From positions 1 to 64,000 of the forward strand of contig CALFIE010000087.1 of assembly GCA_937876095.1 (NCBI GenBank): a stretch of 64,000 nt of DNA, written 5' to 3'. Positions 1 to 8,992 of the stretch are shown here, piece by piece. The notes under the pieces are model-generated. The model saw only the letters and a program-made list of their open reading frames with translations. It ran no database searches and was not told the origin of the DNA. Both the position numbers and the translations under genes were made by a program. Position 1 is the first letter of the stretch. Every line of letters starts with the position of its first letter. This DNA is from an uncultured Flavobacteriales bacterium (GTDB taxonomy: Bacteria; Bacteroidota; Bacteroidia; Flavobacteriales; Weeksellaceae).

Positions 1-1
1 A

Positions 2-901
2 ATAGGATTCCTCTTTCTCTTGCTTTCTTTAGCATTCCATGCACAAAATAATCGCTTTATGTACGATTACAAATTTGCAAAAGACATCAACAAAAAAGAC
101 ACTCTGAAATCTGAACTGATGTATCTGGATGTCACCAAAGAAGGCAGCACATTCTACAGCCACGAGAAAATGGTACAAGATTCTACGATGAAAGCCGAGA
201 TCCAAAAACAAATTACAATGGGTTCTGGCAATATCAACGTCAAAAAATCTTTTAACAACCGTAGTTCTGTAAATTTTTCAGTCGATAAAGTCTATCCTAA
301 TTTTGAGACCAAACTACACACTTCTATTGGCAACAACCGATTTATTCTTAATAGCACTCCCGAAATGCAATGGAAAATTTTACCAGAAAAAGAAAAAATT
401 GGAGAATACAATGTACAAAAAGCAACCACTGATTTTGGCGGTAGAATTTGGTTTGCTTGGTTTACAACCGAAATCCCAATTCAAGATGGCCCTTACAAAT
501 TTTCGGGATTACCTGGTTTGATTTTGAAAATGGAAGACCAAACCAAAACCCATATCTTTACTTTTGTAGGAAGCAAAAAACTGCAAACACAAAAATCAGA
601 TGAAAAAACAGATGACGAAATTTCTGCAGGACCAGGAAGTGGAATAGTAATGATTGGTGGAAGTGGCGGAAAAGAATTGCCAATCTCCGAAGAGAAATTC
701 AAACAACTCTGGAAAGAATACGAAAACGATCCAGTGAAAGATATGCGACAAATGTTAGGCTCCGGAAACGTAAAACTCAAGCTGAATGTAAATGGCAAAG
801 AAATGGAAGACAGCGGACAAATCCTCCGTGAAATGGAAGCCATGCAAAAAGAAGCCATAAAATCAGACAACAACAAACTAGAACCCGCTCTTTACAAATA
901 G
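2..901 (+). CDS. GLPGLI family secreted protein (5' end outside window)
   Basis: Bacteroidota-specific GLPGLI family protein of unknown function. The family's name-giving motif is visible as FSGLPGLILKMED roughly 160-170 residues into the visible part, preceded by a WFAWFTTEIPIQDGP stretch typical of the family. The reading frame is open to the window edge and begins with hydrophobic residues ending FHAQ, which looks like the end of a signal peptide, so the true start lies upstream and the protein is exported. A Gly-rich loop (GPGSGIVMIGGSGGK) follows the motif. GLPGLI genes often sit next to TonB-dependent receptors, but that side is not visible here. Family assignment is secure; function unknown. 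Confidence 0.85.
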   Translation: MGFLFLLLSLAFHAQNNRFMYDYKFAKDINKKDTLKSELMYLDVTKEGSTFYSHEKMVQDSTMKAEIQKQITMGSGNINVKKSFNNRSSVNFSVDKVYPNFETKLHTSIGNNRFILNSTPEMQWKILPEKEKIGEYNVQKATTDFGGRIWFAWFTTEIPIQDGPYKFSGLPGLILKMEDQTKTHIFTFVGSKKLQTQKSDEKTDDEISAGPGSGIVMIGGSGGKELPISEEKFKQLWKEYENDPVKDMRQMLGSGNVKLKLNVNGKEMEDSGQILREMEAMQKEAIKSDNNKLEPALYK

Positions 902-960
902 GTCTTGGAACAGAACAATTAATTATTTTGTTAGATTTTTTTCTTTTCAAAATTTCGCAG

Positions 961-968
961 TATCTTTG
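961..968 (+). promoter_or_regulatory. Candidate Bacteroidota -7 element upstream of kdsC
   Basis: TATCTTTG fits the Bacteroidota primary-sigma -7 consensus TAnnTTTG and ends 5 bases before the kdsC start codon, so a transcript would have almost no leader. A well-spaced -33 TTTG is not evident; the nearest lies about 30 bases upstream. Prediction only. Confidence 0.4.
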
Positions 969-973
969 AATCT

Positions 974-1495
974 ATGAGTTATTTAACCGACCTGAAAAAC
1001 ATTCGTGCCTTTATTTTTGATGTAGATGGTGTATTTACAGATGGCAGCGTCTATCTAATGCCCGACAAAAGTATGTGCAGAGTCATGAACGTTCTAGATG
1101 GTTATGCTGTAGTAAAAGCACTAAAAAAAAATTATAAAATTGGCATTATTACAGGTGGAGACGATCCTATGGTTAGAAACCGATTTCACTATCTTGGTAT
1201 CGAAGATTATTACGCCAAATCACTTCATAAAATTGCAGATTTTGAACATTTCAAAGCAAAATACAACTTGCAAAACAACGAAATTTTAATGATGGGAGAT
1301 GATCTTCCTGATATTGCAATAATGCAAGAGGTTGGAATTTCTACTTGTCCAGAAAACGCAGTTCCCGAAGTTAAAGAAATAGCCAATTATATTGCTCCAG
1401 TTTTTGGCGGAAAAGGCGCTGTAAGACACGTAATAGAAATCGTGATGAAAGCGCAAGGAAATTGGAATATTGATGATGAAACCGCTTCTGTCTGA
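974..1495 (+). CDS. kdsC: 3-deoxy-D-manno-octulosonate 8-phosphate phosphatase (KdsC)
   Basis: HAD-superfamily C0-type phosphatase that removes the phosphate from KDO-8-P in cytoplasmic biosynthesis of the LPS sugar KDO. The catalytic loop FDVDGVFTDG near residues 15-24 gives the nucleophile and acid/base aspartates, followed by the IITGG motif II and the GDDLPD motif near residue 110 that holds magnesium. The 173-residue, cap-less length is normal for KdsC. It is followed one base later by maf, and a TAnnTTTG box lies just upstream, so the two are probably one transcript. A general HAD phosphatase is the only realistic alternative. Confidence 0.9.
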   Translation: MSYLTDLKNIRAFIFDVDGVFTDGSVYLMPDKSMCRVMNVLDGYAVVKALKKNYKIGIITGGDDPMVRNRFHYLGIEDYYAKSLHKIADFEHFKAKYNLQNNEILMMGDDLPDIAIMQEVGISTCPENAVPEVKEIANYIAPVFGGKGAVRHVIEIVMKAQGNWNIDDETASV

Positions 1496-1496
1496 T

Positions 1497-2069
1497 ATGA
1501 AATTACTTCTTGGTTCTAATTCGCCTCGCAGAAAAGAATTACTGCAACAATTGGGTTACGAATTCTCGGTAGTATCTATTAATTGTGAAGAAGCGTATCC
1601 TGACAATTTATCTTCTGAAAAAATTGCTGGTTTTTTAGCAGAAAAAAAGGCGAATTTTTTCAGAAATTTAGAAAAAGATGAGGTTTTAATAACTGCAGAT
1701 ACAATTGTTGCGCTAGAAAACGAAATATTGGGTAAACCAAAGAATCAGGAACAAGCGCTAGAAATGCTGATGAAAATTTCAGGAAAAACACACCAAGTGT
1801 ACACCGCAATTTCTTTCAAAAATTTGGAAAAAACCATCACTAAAACCGATGTTGCAGATGTTACTGTAGAAACAATTTCAGAAGAAGAAGCCTCGTTTTA
1901 CATTTCAAAATACCAACCTTTTGATAAAGCTGGAAGTTATGGTATACAAGAATGGCTCGGAATGGCTAAAATCAATAGAATTGATGGTAGTTTCTACACT
2001 ATTATGGGACTCCCAACTCATTTGGTTTACAATACACTTTCAGAATTGGAGTATATATCACTTTTTTAA
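1497..2069 (+). CDS. maf: Maf-family nucleotide pyrophosphatase
   Basis: Maf/HAM1-fold nucleoside triphosphate pyrophosphatase, expected to hydrolyse non-canonical or methylated (d)NTPs such as dTTP/UTP-type substrates in the cytoplasm. The N-terminal signature LLLGSNSPRRKELL is the classic Maf S-x-R-R motif; a TADTIV motif near residue 70 and a DKAGSYGIQ motif near residue 145 complete the active site. I chose the ATG at 1497, which gives the family's usual N-terminus and starts 1 base after the kdsC stop; an in-frame ATG at 1470 would overlap kdsC and add residues with no family counterpart. Probably co-transcribed with kdsC. Confidence 0.9.
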   Translation: MKLLLGSNSPRRKELLQQLGYEFSVVSINCEEAYPDNLSSEKIAGFLAEKKANFFRNLEKDEVLITADTIVALENEILGKPKNQEQALEMLMKISGKTHQVYTAISFKNLEKTITKTDVADVTVETISEEEASFYISKYQPFDKAGSYGIQEWLGMAKINRIDGSFYTIMGLPTHLVYNTLSELEYISLF

Positions 2070-2149
2070 TTCAAAAAAATCATTAATTTTACAAAAATTA
2101 ATCTGCCTGTTTCATAATAATTTGCAGATAAGTGAGTTATATATACACA

Positions 2150-4618
2150 ATGAAAAAAAATTGGTCCTACTTTTTTTTGGCTCTTTTTGTGCTCTCTTGT
2201 TCTACTAGGAAAAAAGAGAACACCTCCTCTTTTATGAAAGGATTTTCAGCCTATTATAACACGCTTTTCAATGGTAAAGAAGCACTGGAATCAGAATTAA
2301 CAAGTAGAACCAAAGCACACAAAGATAATTTCTACGGACCTTATTTACCCATTTTCACCTTTAAAGATTTACCTGCACAAGAAGACGACCAACCAAAACC
2401 TCTATTTAGTAATACCGAGAATATGGGACCTGGAGTTCCTGAGCAAAATGAAACACAAACAAAAAGCACAACTGCACTAGAAATAGCAGAAGCAAAAGCT
2501 TTGAAAGCCATTTCTAAATATTCTGTGTTGAAAAAAGGAGAAGAAAAAAACAGCCAAATGTTTGATGCCCATATTTTATTGGCACAATCTAGACTTTACC
2601 AAAACAAAACAGTAGAAGCATTAGATGCACTGAATTATATTTTCACGAATATGAAAAAAGATAAGCGACTACCTTTAGCAAAAATTTACGAAGGTCTAGC
2701 TTATACCAACCTGAAAAATTATTCTGAAGCCAATCGTATTTTTGCTGACCTGAAAAAAAATAAAATATCTTCTGATGACGCCAAATTATTAAGCGTTTTA
2801 TATGCAGAAATGCTCTTAAAATCTGGGAATAAAGATCAAGCAATTAGCGAATTAGCTACTGCTTATGATTTGAACAAAAACCGAACTTTGCGCAGCAGAA
2901 TTGCGTATTTACGAGGGCAAATCTTAGCTTCACAAGATAAAAATGTAGAAGCCAGAGAAAGTTTTGTTTCGGCATATAAAAATGCAGCAAATTTTGAATT
3001 TGAAGTAAAATCTCAAATAGAAATTGCCAAAACATTTTCTAGCAAAGATAATTTTGAAACCGGAAAAAAATACCTAGAAAACATCAGTAAAAAAGGAACC
3101 TATGATTCCCGAAAAAACGAATTTTACTTTGCTCTCGGATTGATGGCAAATAAAGCCGGAAAAAAAGACGAGGCAAGAATATATTTTGATAAAGCGCTTA
3201 AAGAAAAGGTTTCTGATTCCCAAATTCGTGGTTACACTTACGAAGAAATTGGCAAGTCTATGCTACAAAAAGACGATTACATAGGAGCAGGAGCATATTT
3301 TGATAGTGCGCTTGTTGCTATGACATATCAACCAGAGAAAACGAGATTGCAAGGCTTAACAACAAATATCAAGAAAATTTCGACTAATTTTTACCTCATC
3401 AAGAAAAACGATAGTATTTTGGCATTAACCAAAATGAATGACGCTCAAAGGAATTCGTTTTTTTCTAAGTACATTACCGATCTCAAAGCCAAAGAATCCA
3501 AAATAGAATTAGAAAGAAAACGTGAAGAGAGAAGCAAAGGTTTTGAGACTGGTGATTACAAAGCTAATTCTATTTTTGCAGGAAACAAAGATACATTTCA
3601 AGATTTCTCTGACAATTCAAACGGATCATTCTATTTCGGAAATCAAAATACCGTAACTAAAGGTAGTAGTTCTTTCAAACAAATTTGGGGAGATCGCGCT
3701 CTTGCAGACAATTGGCGATTTTCAGCAAAAACCAATTCTTTACAAGACCTGAAAGATGTTGCAATGGGAACCACTTCAACGCCAAATCCAAGACGTTTCG
3801 AGCCGAGTTTTTATATAGAAAAAATCCCGACTGATGCAGCGTTTCTTGCTGGTCTTAAAAAAGATAGAGACACCGCATCTCTTGGATTGGGTAGAATGTA
3901 TGACAACTTTTTTGCGAACACTCCACTTGCAACCAAAACACTCTATGATTTGGTAGATGTAAATCCAGTAGAAGACGTGAAATTGCAAGCGTTGTATCAT
4001 ATTTTCTATATGAATTATGAGAAAAATCCAACAGCGGCAGAACGTGCCAAAAACATTTTGATTAATGATTATCCGTATACTTCCTACGCTGAGTTTGCAA
4101 GAAATCCAAGAAACAAAGTTTTTACCAAATCATCTGAAGAAGCAGAAAAAGCATACAGAGATGCTTATGATTTGTATAAGAATGAAAAATACAATGATTC
4201 TAAAAATTTGATTGATGTGACAATTGCAAAATATCCTAAAGATGTTTTGGTACCAAAATTTGCACTTCTGAACGCATTTAATTCCGGGAAAACTTCGGGA
4301 AAAGAAGTAATGATTTTACAACTGGAACAAATTGCGCTGAATTATGGTAAAACAGATGAAGGGAAAAAAGCAAAAGACATGTTAAATTATCTGAAAAGTG
4401 AAGTACATGTTCAACTGACTGATGCTAAAGGAAACGTAATTTCTGATCCAAAAAACCCTACTCCTCAGGTTGAACAAGGAGTCCCTACTATTGAGGAAGT
4501 TAATAATTTACAAATACAGCAAGAGGAACAAATGAAGAGAGAAGAATTAGAGATGAACAGAAAAATGAATAGTAAAACTGAAGACGTCCCTCCAAAAAGA
4601 CCAACACAAGATCATTAA
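2150..4618 (+). CDS. PorW/SprE-like TPR lipoprotein, type IX secretion
   Basis: Large lipoprotein (about 822 residues) resembling the PorW/SprE component of the type IX secretion and gliding machinery of Bacteroidota. The N-terminus is a lipoprotein signal peptide with lipobox VLSC (Cys17), followed by the FSAYYNTLFNGKEAL segment typical of this family and then a long series of TPR-like helical repeats (roughly residues 100-450). A second repeat block lies near residues 620-770, and the C-terminus is Gln/Glu/Lys-rich. The start at 2150 is chosen because it places the basic signal-peptide residues first; the ATG at 2132 is less likely. No other secretion genes are in the window. Family call is from recognition, not a search. 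Confidence 0.7.
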   Translation: MKKNWSYFFLALFVLSCSTRKKENTSSFMKGFSAYYNTLFNGKEALESELTSRTKAHKDNFYGPYLPIFTFKDLPAQEDDQPKPLFSNTENMGPGVPEQNETQTKSTTALEIAEAKALKAISKYSVLKKGEEKNSQMFDAHILLAQSRLYQNKTVEALDALNYIFTNMKKDKRLPLAKIYEGLAYTNLKNYSEANRIFADLKKNKISSDDAKLLSVLYAEMLLKSGNKDQAISELATAYDLNKNRTLRSRIAYLRGQILASQDKNVEARESFVSAYKNAANFEFEVKSQIEIAKTFSSKDNFETGKKYLENISKKGTYDSRKNEFYFALGLMANKAGKKDEARIYFDKALKEKVSDSQIRGYTYEEIGKSMLQKDDYIGAGAYFDSALVAMTYQPEKTRLQGLTTNIKKISTNFYLIKKNDSILALTKMNDAQRNSFFSKYITDLKAKESKIELERKREERSKGFETGDYKANSIFAGNKDTFQDFSDNSNGSFYFGNQNTVTKGSSSFKQIWGDRALADNWRFSAKTNSLQDLKDVAMGTTSTPNPRRFEPSFYIEKIPTDAAFLAGLKKDRDTASLGLGRMYDNFFANTPLATKTLYDLVDVNPVEDVKLQALYHIFYMNYEKNPTAAERAKNILINDYPYTSYAEFARNPRNKVFTKSSEEAEKAYRDAYDLYKNEKYNDSKNLIDVTIAKYPKDVLVPKFALLNAFNSGKTSGKEVMILQLEQIALNYGKTDEGKKAKDMLNYLKSEVHVQLTDAKGNVISDPKNPTPQVEQGVPTIEEVNNLQIQQEEQMKREELEMNRKMNSKTEDVPPKRPTQDH

Positions 4619-4623
4619 ACATT

Positions 4624-5298
4624 CTATGTTGTTTTCTTTTTCACGCCCTGAAATTCTTTTAAATAAAAAGGCTCAAAATAAGCCATATCCTCAAAATCTT
4701 GTCGGTTGAATTTTTCAACCGATTTTTTTATTAAATATTTTGCCGATGGAAAAACTTTTTCGTTGAACTCTGCACTTGAAATTTTCAAAATTTCCTGTGC
4801 TTTTTTTGCGCCATCTCCTAAAAAAAGCACTTTTTTCCCTTCAAATTCATTAAAAGAAGTTTCATCTAGAATTTTTGCTTCAGTCTCCGAAATTATTTCG
4901 CCCGAATTTCCATCGAAAACAGCGCAATACACCTCCATTCTTCTTGCATCGATTAATGGGATAATATAGTCGTAGTTTTGTCCTAAAAACGGCTCTATCA
5001 TCGTTTCTAAAGAATTTACGGCAATCAACGGAATTTGTAACCCGAAACAAAAACCTTTTGCAGAAGCTGCCCCAATTCTAAGTCCGGTGTAAGAACCAGG
5101 ACCTTTTCCTAGAGAAACTGCATCTATATCTTGTAAAGAAATTTCTGCACCTTCAAGTGCCCATTCTACAAAAGTGTGCAATGATTCTGACTGTTTATAG
5201 TTTTCTGAAACTTCTTCGCAAAGACATAATAATTCTTCACCATCAGAAATGGCAACAGAACAGTTTTTGGAAGAGGTTTCGAGGTGGAGGATTTTCAT
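4624..5298 (-). CDS. tsaB: tRNA threonylcarbamoyladenosine biosynthesis protein TsaB
   Basis: Non-catalytic ASKHA-fold partner of TsaD in formation of t6A37 on ANN-decoding tRNAs in the cytoplasm. It starts with the diagnostic ILHLETSSKNCSVAI nucleotide-fold strand, and has the SLGKGPGSYTGLRIG motif near residues 70-85 that defines TsaB. Length 224 residues is normal. The ATG at 5298 is chosen because the family begins directly with the first beta strand; the upstream extension to 5337 is repeat-like intergenic sequence. It converges tail-to-tail with the PorW/SprE-like gene, with only 5 bases between the stops. Confidence 0.92.
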   Translation of the reverse strand: MKILHLETSSKNCSVAISDGEELLCLCEEVSENYKQSESLHTFVEWALEGAEISLQDIDAVSLGKGPGSYTGLRIGAASAKGFCFGLQIPLIAVNSLETMIEPFLGQNYDYIIPLIDARRMEVYCAVFDGNSGEIISETEAKILDETSFNEFEGKKVLFLGDGAKKAQEILKISSAEFNEKVFPSAKYLIKKSVEKFNRQDFEDMAYFEPFYLKEFQGVKKKTT

Positions 5299-5383
5299 TG
5301 TAAAAATTTGAAGATGTGTTAATTTGAAAATTTTCACAAAGATAGGTTACATTTTCAAATCTTCAAATGTGCACATTTTCAAA
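5299..5383. repeat. Imperfect AT-rich inverted repeat between tsaB and SDR gene
   Basis: The gap holds two similar blocks, AAAATTTGAAGATGTG on the left and CAAATCTTCAAATGTG on the right, with TTTGAAAAT/ATTTTCAAA pairs that could fold into a stem. It resembles the other small hairpin-forming intergenic sequences in this window. No function can be assigned. Confidence 0.4.
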
Positions 5384-6136
5384 TTATTTTCTAAAAATTG
5401 TCCTCGGTTCGGCTTGTGCTTTTGGATAGATGCACAATTCGGCAATAGAAACACGATCTGGTGCATTCACACAATAGCTTACTGCATCTGCAATATCTTC
5501 TGGTATCAAAGGTTCGTAACCTGCATAAACTGTTGCTGCGCGTTCTTCATCTCCTTTAAATCTAATTTTTGAAAAATCGGTTTCTACAGCACCTGGTTGT
5601 ATATTGGTTACTTTGATTCCAAATTCGGTAAGTTCTAATCGCATTCCTTCGGAAATTACGTCAACTGCACGTTTAGAAGCACAATATACCACTCCATTTG
5701 CATACGTTTGTCTGGCTGCAACCGATGAAATATTGATGATATGACCAGATTTTTGAGCTTTCATTATCGGAATTATTAATTTAGAAACGTAGAGTAGTCC
5801 TTTCACATTTCCGTCCATCATTGCATCCCAATCTTCGAGATTTCCTTCGGAAATAGGTTCTAAACCATGTGCATTTCCGGCATTGTTTACCAAAACATCT
5901 ATTTTTTGAACGTTTTTTGGCAAAGATTTTATTGCGGTTTCTACCTCATCAAAATTTCTGACATCAAAGACCAAAGAAAAAACTTCAGTTTTTTGGGAAA
6001 GTTCGTTTTTCAAATTTTCTAAAACGTCTTTTCTTCTTCCACAAATGATGAGTCTATATCCTTGCTTTGCGAATTGCTCAGCAATTGCTTTCCCAATTCC
6101 GGAAGTTGCTCCGGTTATTAAAATGGTTCTTTTCAT
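5384..6136 (-). CDS. Classical short-chain dehydrogenase/reductase (YdfG-like)
   Basis: NAD(P)-dependent SDR-family oxidoreductase of 250 residues. Visible elements are the cofactor motif TGATSGIG (residues 8-15), the GRRKD segment whose arginines favour NADP, NNAG near residue 87, the catalytic serine in NISSVAA and the YCASK catalytic Tyr/Lys. The C-terminal part, including the PGAVETDFSKIRFKGD stretch, is like YdfG-type 3-hydroxy acid/serine dehydrogenases, so oxidation of small beta-hydroxy acids is plausible but not proven. It lies in a minus-strand run without obvious functional partners. Confidence 0.85.
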   Translation of the reverse strand: MKRTILITGATSGIGKAIAEQFAKQGYRLIICGRRKDVLENLKNELSQKTEVFSLVFDVRNFDEVETAIKSLPKNVQKIDVLVNNAGNAHGLEPISEGNLEDWDAMMDGNVKGLLYVSKLIIPIMKAQKSGHIINISSVAARQTYANGVVYCASKRAVDVISEGMRLELTEFGIKVTNIQPGAVETDFSKIRFKGDEERAATVYAGYEPLIPEDIADAVSYCVNAPDRVSIAELCIYPKAQAEPRTIFRK

Positions 6137-6148
6137 TAATTAAAAAAA

Positions 6149-6349
6149 TTAGTGCATTCCTCCAAGATTAAGGGTGCTTAAAATAATTCCACAAACTCCT
6201 GCTCCGATTACCAACATAATTACAGAAGCAATAGTAAGCCTTATTCCTCGTTTTTTTGTTTCTGGGTTATTTGCTGCAATTAGTGTAATAATTCCTACAA
6301 GAAATAGCACTATTACCGCAACCCAATAAAGTATCAGAAGAATCAACAT
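6149..6349 (-). CDS. Small two-TM membrane protein, function unknown
   Basis: A 66-residue protein that I do not recognise. It consists of an N-terminal hydrophobic helix (about residues 2-24), a short polar loop NNPETKKRGIR, and a second hydrophobic helix ending in a Gly/His-containing tail. Orientation and spacing fit co-transcription: 15 bases separate it from the next membrane gene upstream and 12 from the SDR gene downstream. The length, ATG start and predicted membrane topology support a real gene. Confidence 0.6.
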   Translation of the reverse strand: MLILLILYWVAVIVLFLVGIITLIAANNPETKKRGIRLTIASVIMLVIGAGVCGIILSTLNLGGMH

Positions 6350-6364
6350 ATTTTTATTAAATTA

Positions 6365-6715
6365 TTATAAACCAAAAATTCCTGTAGTGGAGCACATTCC
6401 AAAGCCAATAATTAAACAGATTATTAGATAAATTGCAAAGTTAATTTTTTGTTCTCTGCTTAAATTATTAATTCTAAAATAATTTATAATTCCACCTAAT
6501 GCAAAAAGAAACGCTATTATTCCCAAAATGCCATAATATAAGATTACGTATTGTTGATTATAAGATTTAATCAATAAATAAGTTAATAAAACCGAATTGA
6601 GCACAAATACAATAAGGTTTATTTTTACGTTCTTTTTCTTAATGTATAAATTAAAAACACAAACAAAGAAAACAATTGGTGAAGCCAAGAATAAAATTGA
6701 TAATAAATAATTCAT
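6365..6715 (-). CDS. Four-TM membrane protein, function unknown
   Basis: A 116-residue integral membrane protein with about four hydrophobic helices (roughly residues 4-24, 31-49, 57-80 and 92-113) separated by short Lys-rich loops. I do not recognise a family. It shares its orientation and close spacing with the 66-residue membrane protein downstream, suggesting a pair. No catalytic or ligand-binding motif is visible. An immunity-like or stress-related membrane role cannot be distinguished from sequence alone. Confidence 0.6.
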   Translation of the reverse strand: MNYLLSILFLASPIVFFVCVFNLYIKKKNVKINLIVFVLNSVLLTYLLIKSYNQQYVILYYGILGIIAFLFALGGIINYFRINNLSREQKINFAIYLIICLIIGFGMCSTTGIFGL

Positions 6716-6837
6716 AAATTGTATATTTTGAAAAAAAACTCAATGTGTTCAGTCAAACATAAGCAAATTAATTCCCTCCTCTAATTTATAATAAGCTATT
6801 CTTTTCTACATTAATGTTATGAACAAACAACTCTTTA

Positions 6838-8241
6838 TCAAACTTTTATTTGCTCTCTGATTTCATCAATTTTATGATCTCTATAAAACAAATTCATCGT
6901 TTCGAAAGGAATCATTTTATACTGATTGCTTACAATATGTACACAAGATTTTTTCACGGCTCTTACATCAAAATCATAGCAGTCCATAAAATTCATAATA
7001 ATGATTCTGAACAAATTGCTGTAACTCAGATTTTCGCCTTTTACTCGTGGTAAACAACACATCAGATCCCCGAATTCATCTTCAGCACAATCTACAGAAG
7101 TTCCGGTGGAGAACAGTTTCAGCATATGTTCTTTTATCTGTTCATCGTGCTCGTAAACAATCGTGCTTCTTGCATTATTCAGGATTTCTTCTGGACTGAT
7201 GTACCTCGTCATTGGTACAATTTCTTCGCCATTTTCTGTAGGCATTTTCAGTGCATAAGCCATACACAAAGCATCTGGATTGCAAGGAACCGGAATTAAA
7301 TCTTCTGCGGTGAAAACTGGAGATTGCTCTAAAATTTTTCTGCGGACTTCGGTCAACGTAATTTTCTGTGTTGCCACATCGAAATCCTCATTTCTACCTG
7401 CAACTTGAGTTGGCTGAAAGGTAACTCCACGCACACACTTTTGTTTCAACGCAAAATCCAGAATTTCGCCAATTTCATCTTCGTTTTTACCTTTTTGAAG
7501 CACTACCACTAATGTCGTAGAAAGATTGAATTTATTAAGATTTTCGATGGCTTTTTTGCGAACATCGGTAACATCTTCGCCACGTAAATCCATCAAAACA
7601 TCTTTTCTAAAACTGTCAAACTGCAAATAAATCTCGAAATCGGGCATATACGAAGCCAATTTTTCTACAAAATCTACATCTTTAGCAATCCTAATTCCGT
7701 TGGTATTCAACATCAGATGTTTGATTGGTTTGGATTTTGCCAAATCTAAAATTTCAAAAATTTGAGGATGAACCGTAGGTTCTCCTCCCGAAATTTGCAC
7801 GACATCTGGTTCTCCCTCGTTTTCAACAATCACATCGAACATTCTGTTGATTTCTTCTAACGTTCTGTGATTTCCGTAATTCGGACCTGAATTGGCATAA
7901 CAAGTAGGGCATTTCATATTGCAACGGTCGGTAATTTCTACTATAGAAAGGCAAGAGTGTTGCTCGTGATCGGTACACAAACCACAATCATACGGACAAC
8001 CAAAATGCACTTTGGTATTGAATTTTTGTGGCATTTCAGATTGCTTGTTGTAGTTGCGGATTTGTTTGTAATAATCGATATCGTCTGCAATCATCACTTC
8101 GGAGTCGCCGTGTTCTTTGCAGTGTTTCAGCATCCACACTTTTTGATCGCGGAACACAATTTTGGTGTCAATCGTCTGCAAACATTCTGGGCAAAGACTT
8201 TTGGTATAATCGTAGTAAATGTATGGTCGTGTTTTGTGCAT
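6838..8241 (-). CDS. Radical SAM enzyme with extra N-terminal metal sites (MJ0619/Tes-like)
   Basis: A 467-residue radical SAM protein. The SAM-binding cluster motif C-x3-C-x2-C is C107-C111-C114 (DRCNMKCPTC), followed by a QISGGEPTVHP SAM-contact motif. Before it lie a rubredoxin-like set (C17, C20, C41, H44) and a second C-x3-C-x2-C (C82, C86, C89) in GCPYDCGLCTDH, plus C97. That N-terminal architecture matches the MJ0619/tetraether-synthase group, not ordinary maturases. The ATG at 8241 gives the family-like N-terminus; the 8274 alternative would overlap the upstream gene. It follows, with only a 7-base gap, a divergent Lgt-like membrane protein, so the pair probably acts on a lipid or lipid-linked substrate. 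That substrate is inference. Confidence 0.85.
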   Translation of the reverse strand: MHKTRPYIYYDYTKSLCPECLQTIDTKIVFRDQKVWMLKHCKEHGDSEVMIADDIDYYKQIRNYNKQSEMPQKFNTKVHFGCPYDCGLCTDHEQHSCLSIVEITDRCNMKCPTCYANSGPNYGNHRTLEEINRMFDVIVENEGEPDVVQISGGEPTVHPQIFEILDLAKSKPIKHLMLNTNGIRIAKDVDFVEKLASYMPDFEIYLQFDSFRKDVLMDLRGEDVTDVRKKAIENLNKFNLSTTLVVVLQKGKNEDEIGEILDFALKQKCVRGVTFQPTQVAGRNEDFDVATQKITLTEVRRKILEQSPVFTAEDLIPVPCNPDALCMAYALKMPTENGEEIVPMTRYISPEEILNNARSTIVYEHDEQIKEHMLKLFSTGTSVDCAEDEFGDLMCCLPRVKGENLSYSNLFRIIIMNFMDCYDFDVRAVKKSCVHIVSNQYKMIPFETMNLFYRDHKIDEIREQIKV

Positions 8242-8248
8242 ATAAGTA

Positions 8249-8992
8249 TTAGTTTTTTTTGAAAATTCTAACAAAAAATTTCCAATAATAAAGATAAATA
8301 AAAATCGCGCACCACTGAATAATGCTTAATCCAAAAAATATTTCATAGTGTGGTTTCAGAAATTCCATGAAAAACCGAAATCCAAAATACAACAGCATAA
8401 AAATTTTGAAAGCATCTCCTGACTGGTAATTTTTAGGCAATTTTTTGAAAAACCAACTGAAATATATAAAAAGTACCACCAAAAAAACCATTTCGTACAA
8501 CATAATTGGGTGGCGAAGTTTACCGTCGCCTAAATCTATTCCGGTGAAAAAAGTGGTTTCTATACCGTGAGTTGGTTCTGCAATTCCCATAGAGAAACAG
8601 CCAATTCTACCGATAAACAATGCCAAAATAATGGGCAACACATACAAATCTCCCGAAGATTTTTTTTCATTAATGAAAATTTTGGTGATTTCTACGCCAA
8701 TCAATCCACCTAAAAATCCGCCTAAAACTGTTTTGTTGGCATAAAATTTCAGCCAGGAAAAATCCTGAAAAAAATCTTTGATTTCAAATGCAGCAACAAT
8801 TCTGGAACCCAACAAAGCGCCAATCATTGCGCCCAACATAATCCAAAGCCGATTAGAATCGGTAATAGAATCAGTAGATTTTTTCCGAAGGAAATAATAA
8901 TAGCGCACTCCAACTATGAAAGCCAAGGTTTCAAAAATAAAATGGAGGTAAAAAGTTTCGCCAAAAAGCGTGATTTGCCAAGGAAGATTCAT
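8249..8992 (-). CDS. Lgt-like membrane protein lacking canonical catalytic residues
   Basis: A 247-residue protein with about seven membrane helices that resembles phosphatidylglycerol-prolipoprotein diacylglyceryl transferase. Family landmarks are recognisable: FLGGLIGVE, GRIGCFSMG and RFFMEFLKP. However, the His of the canonical HGGLxG motif is Gly here and the second Asn of GRxGNFxN is Met, while the Arg and Glu of RFxxE remain. This argues against being the housekeeping Lgt and for a paralogue with another lipid substrate. It abuts the YraN gene (stop and start adjacent) and precedes the radical SAM gene, so the three are probably one transcript. Confidence 0.75.
   Translation of the reverse strand: MNLPWQITLFGETFYLHFIFETLAFIVGVRYYYFLRKKSTDSITDSNRLWIMLGAMIGALLGSRIVAAFEIKDFFQDFSWLKFYANKTVLGGFLGGLIGVEITKIFINEKKSSGDLYVLPIILALFIGRIGCFSMGIAEPTHGIETTFFTGIDLGDGKLRHPIMLYEMVFLVVLFIYFSWFFKKLPKNYQSGDAFKIFMLLYFGFRFFMEFLKPHYEIFFGLSIIQWCAIFIYLYYWKFFVRIFKKN

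Noticed and set aside
2643..2843. Minus-strand ORF inside the PorW/SprE-like gene
   Set aside because: Fully antisense to a long, well-supported lipoprotein gene; no recognisable motif or signal.
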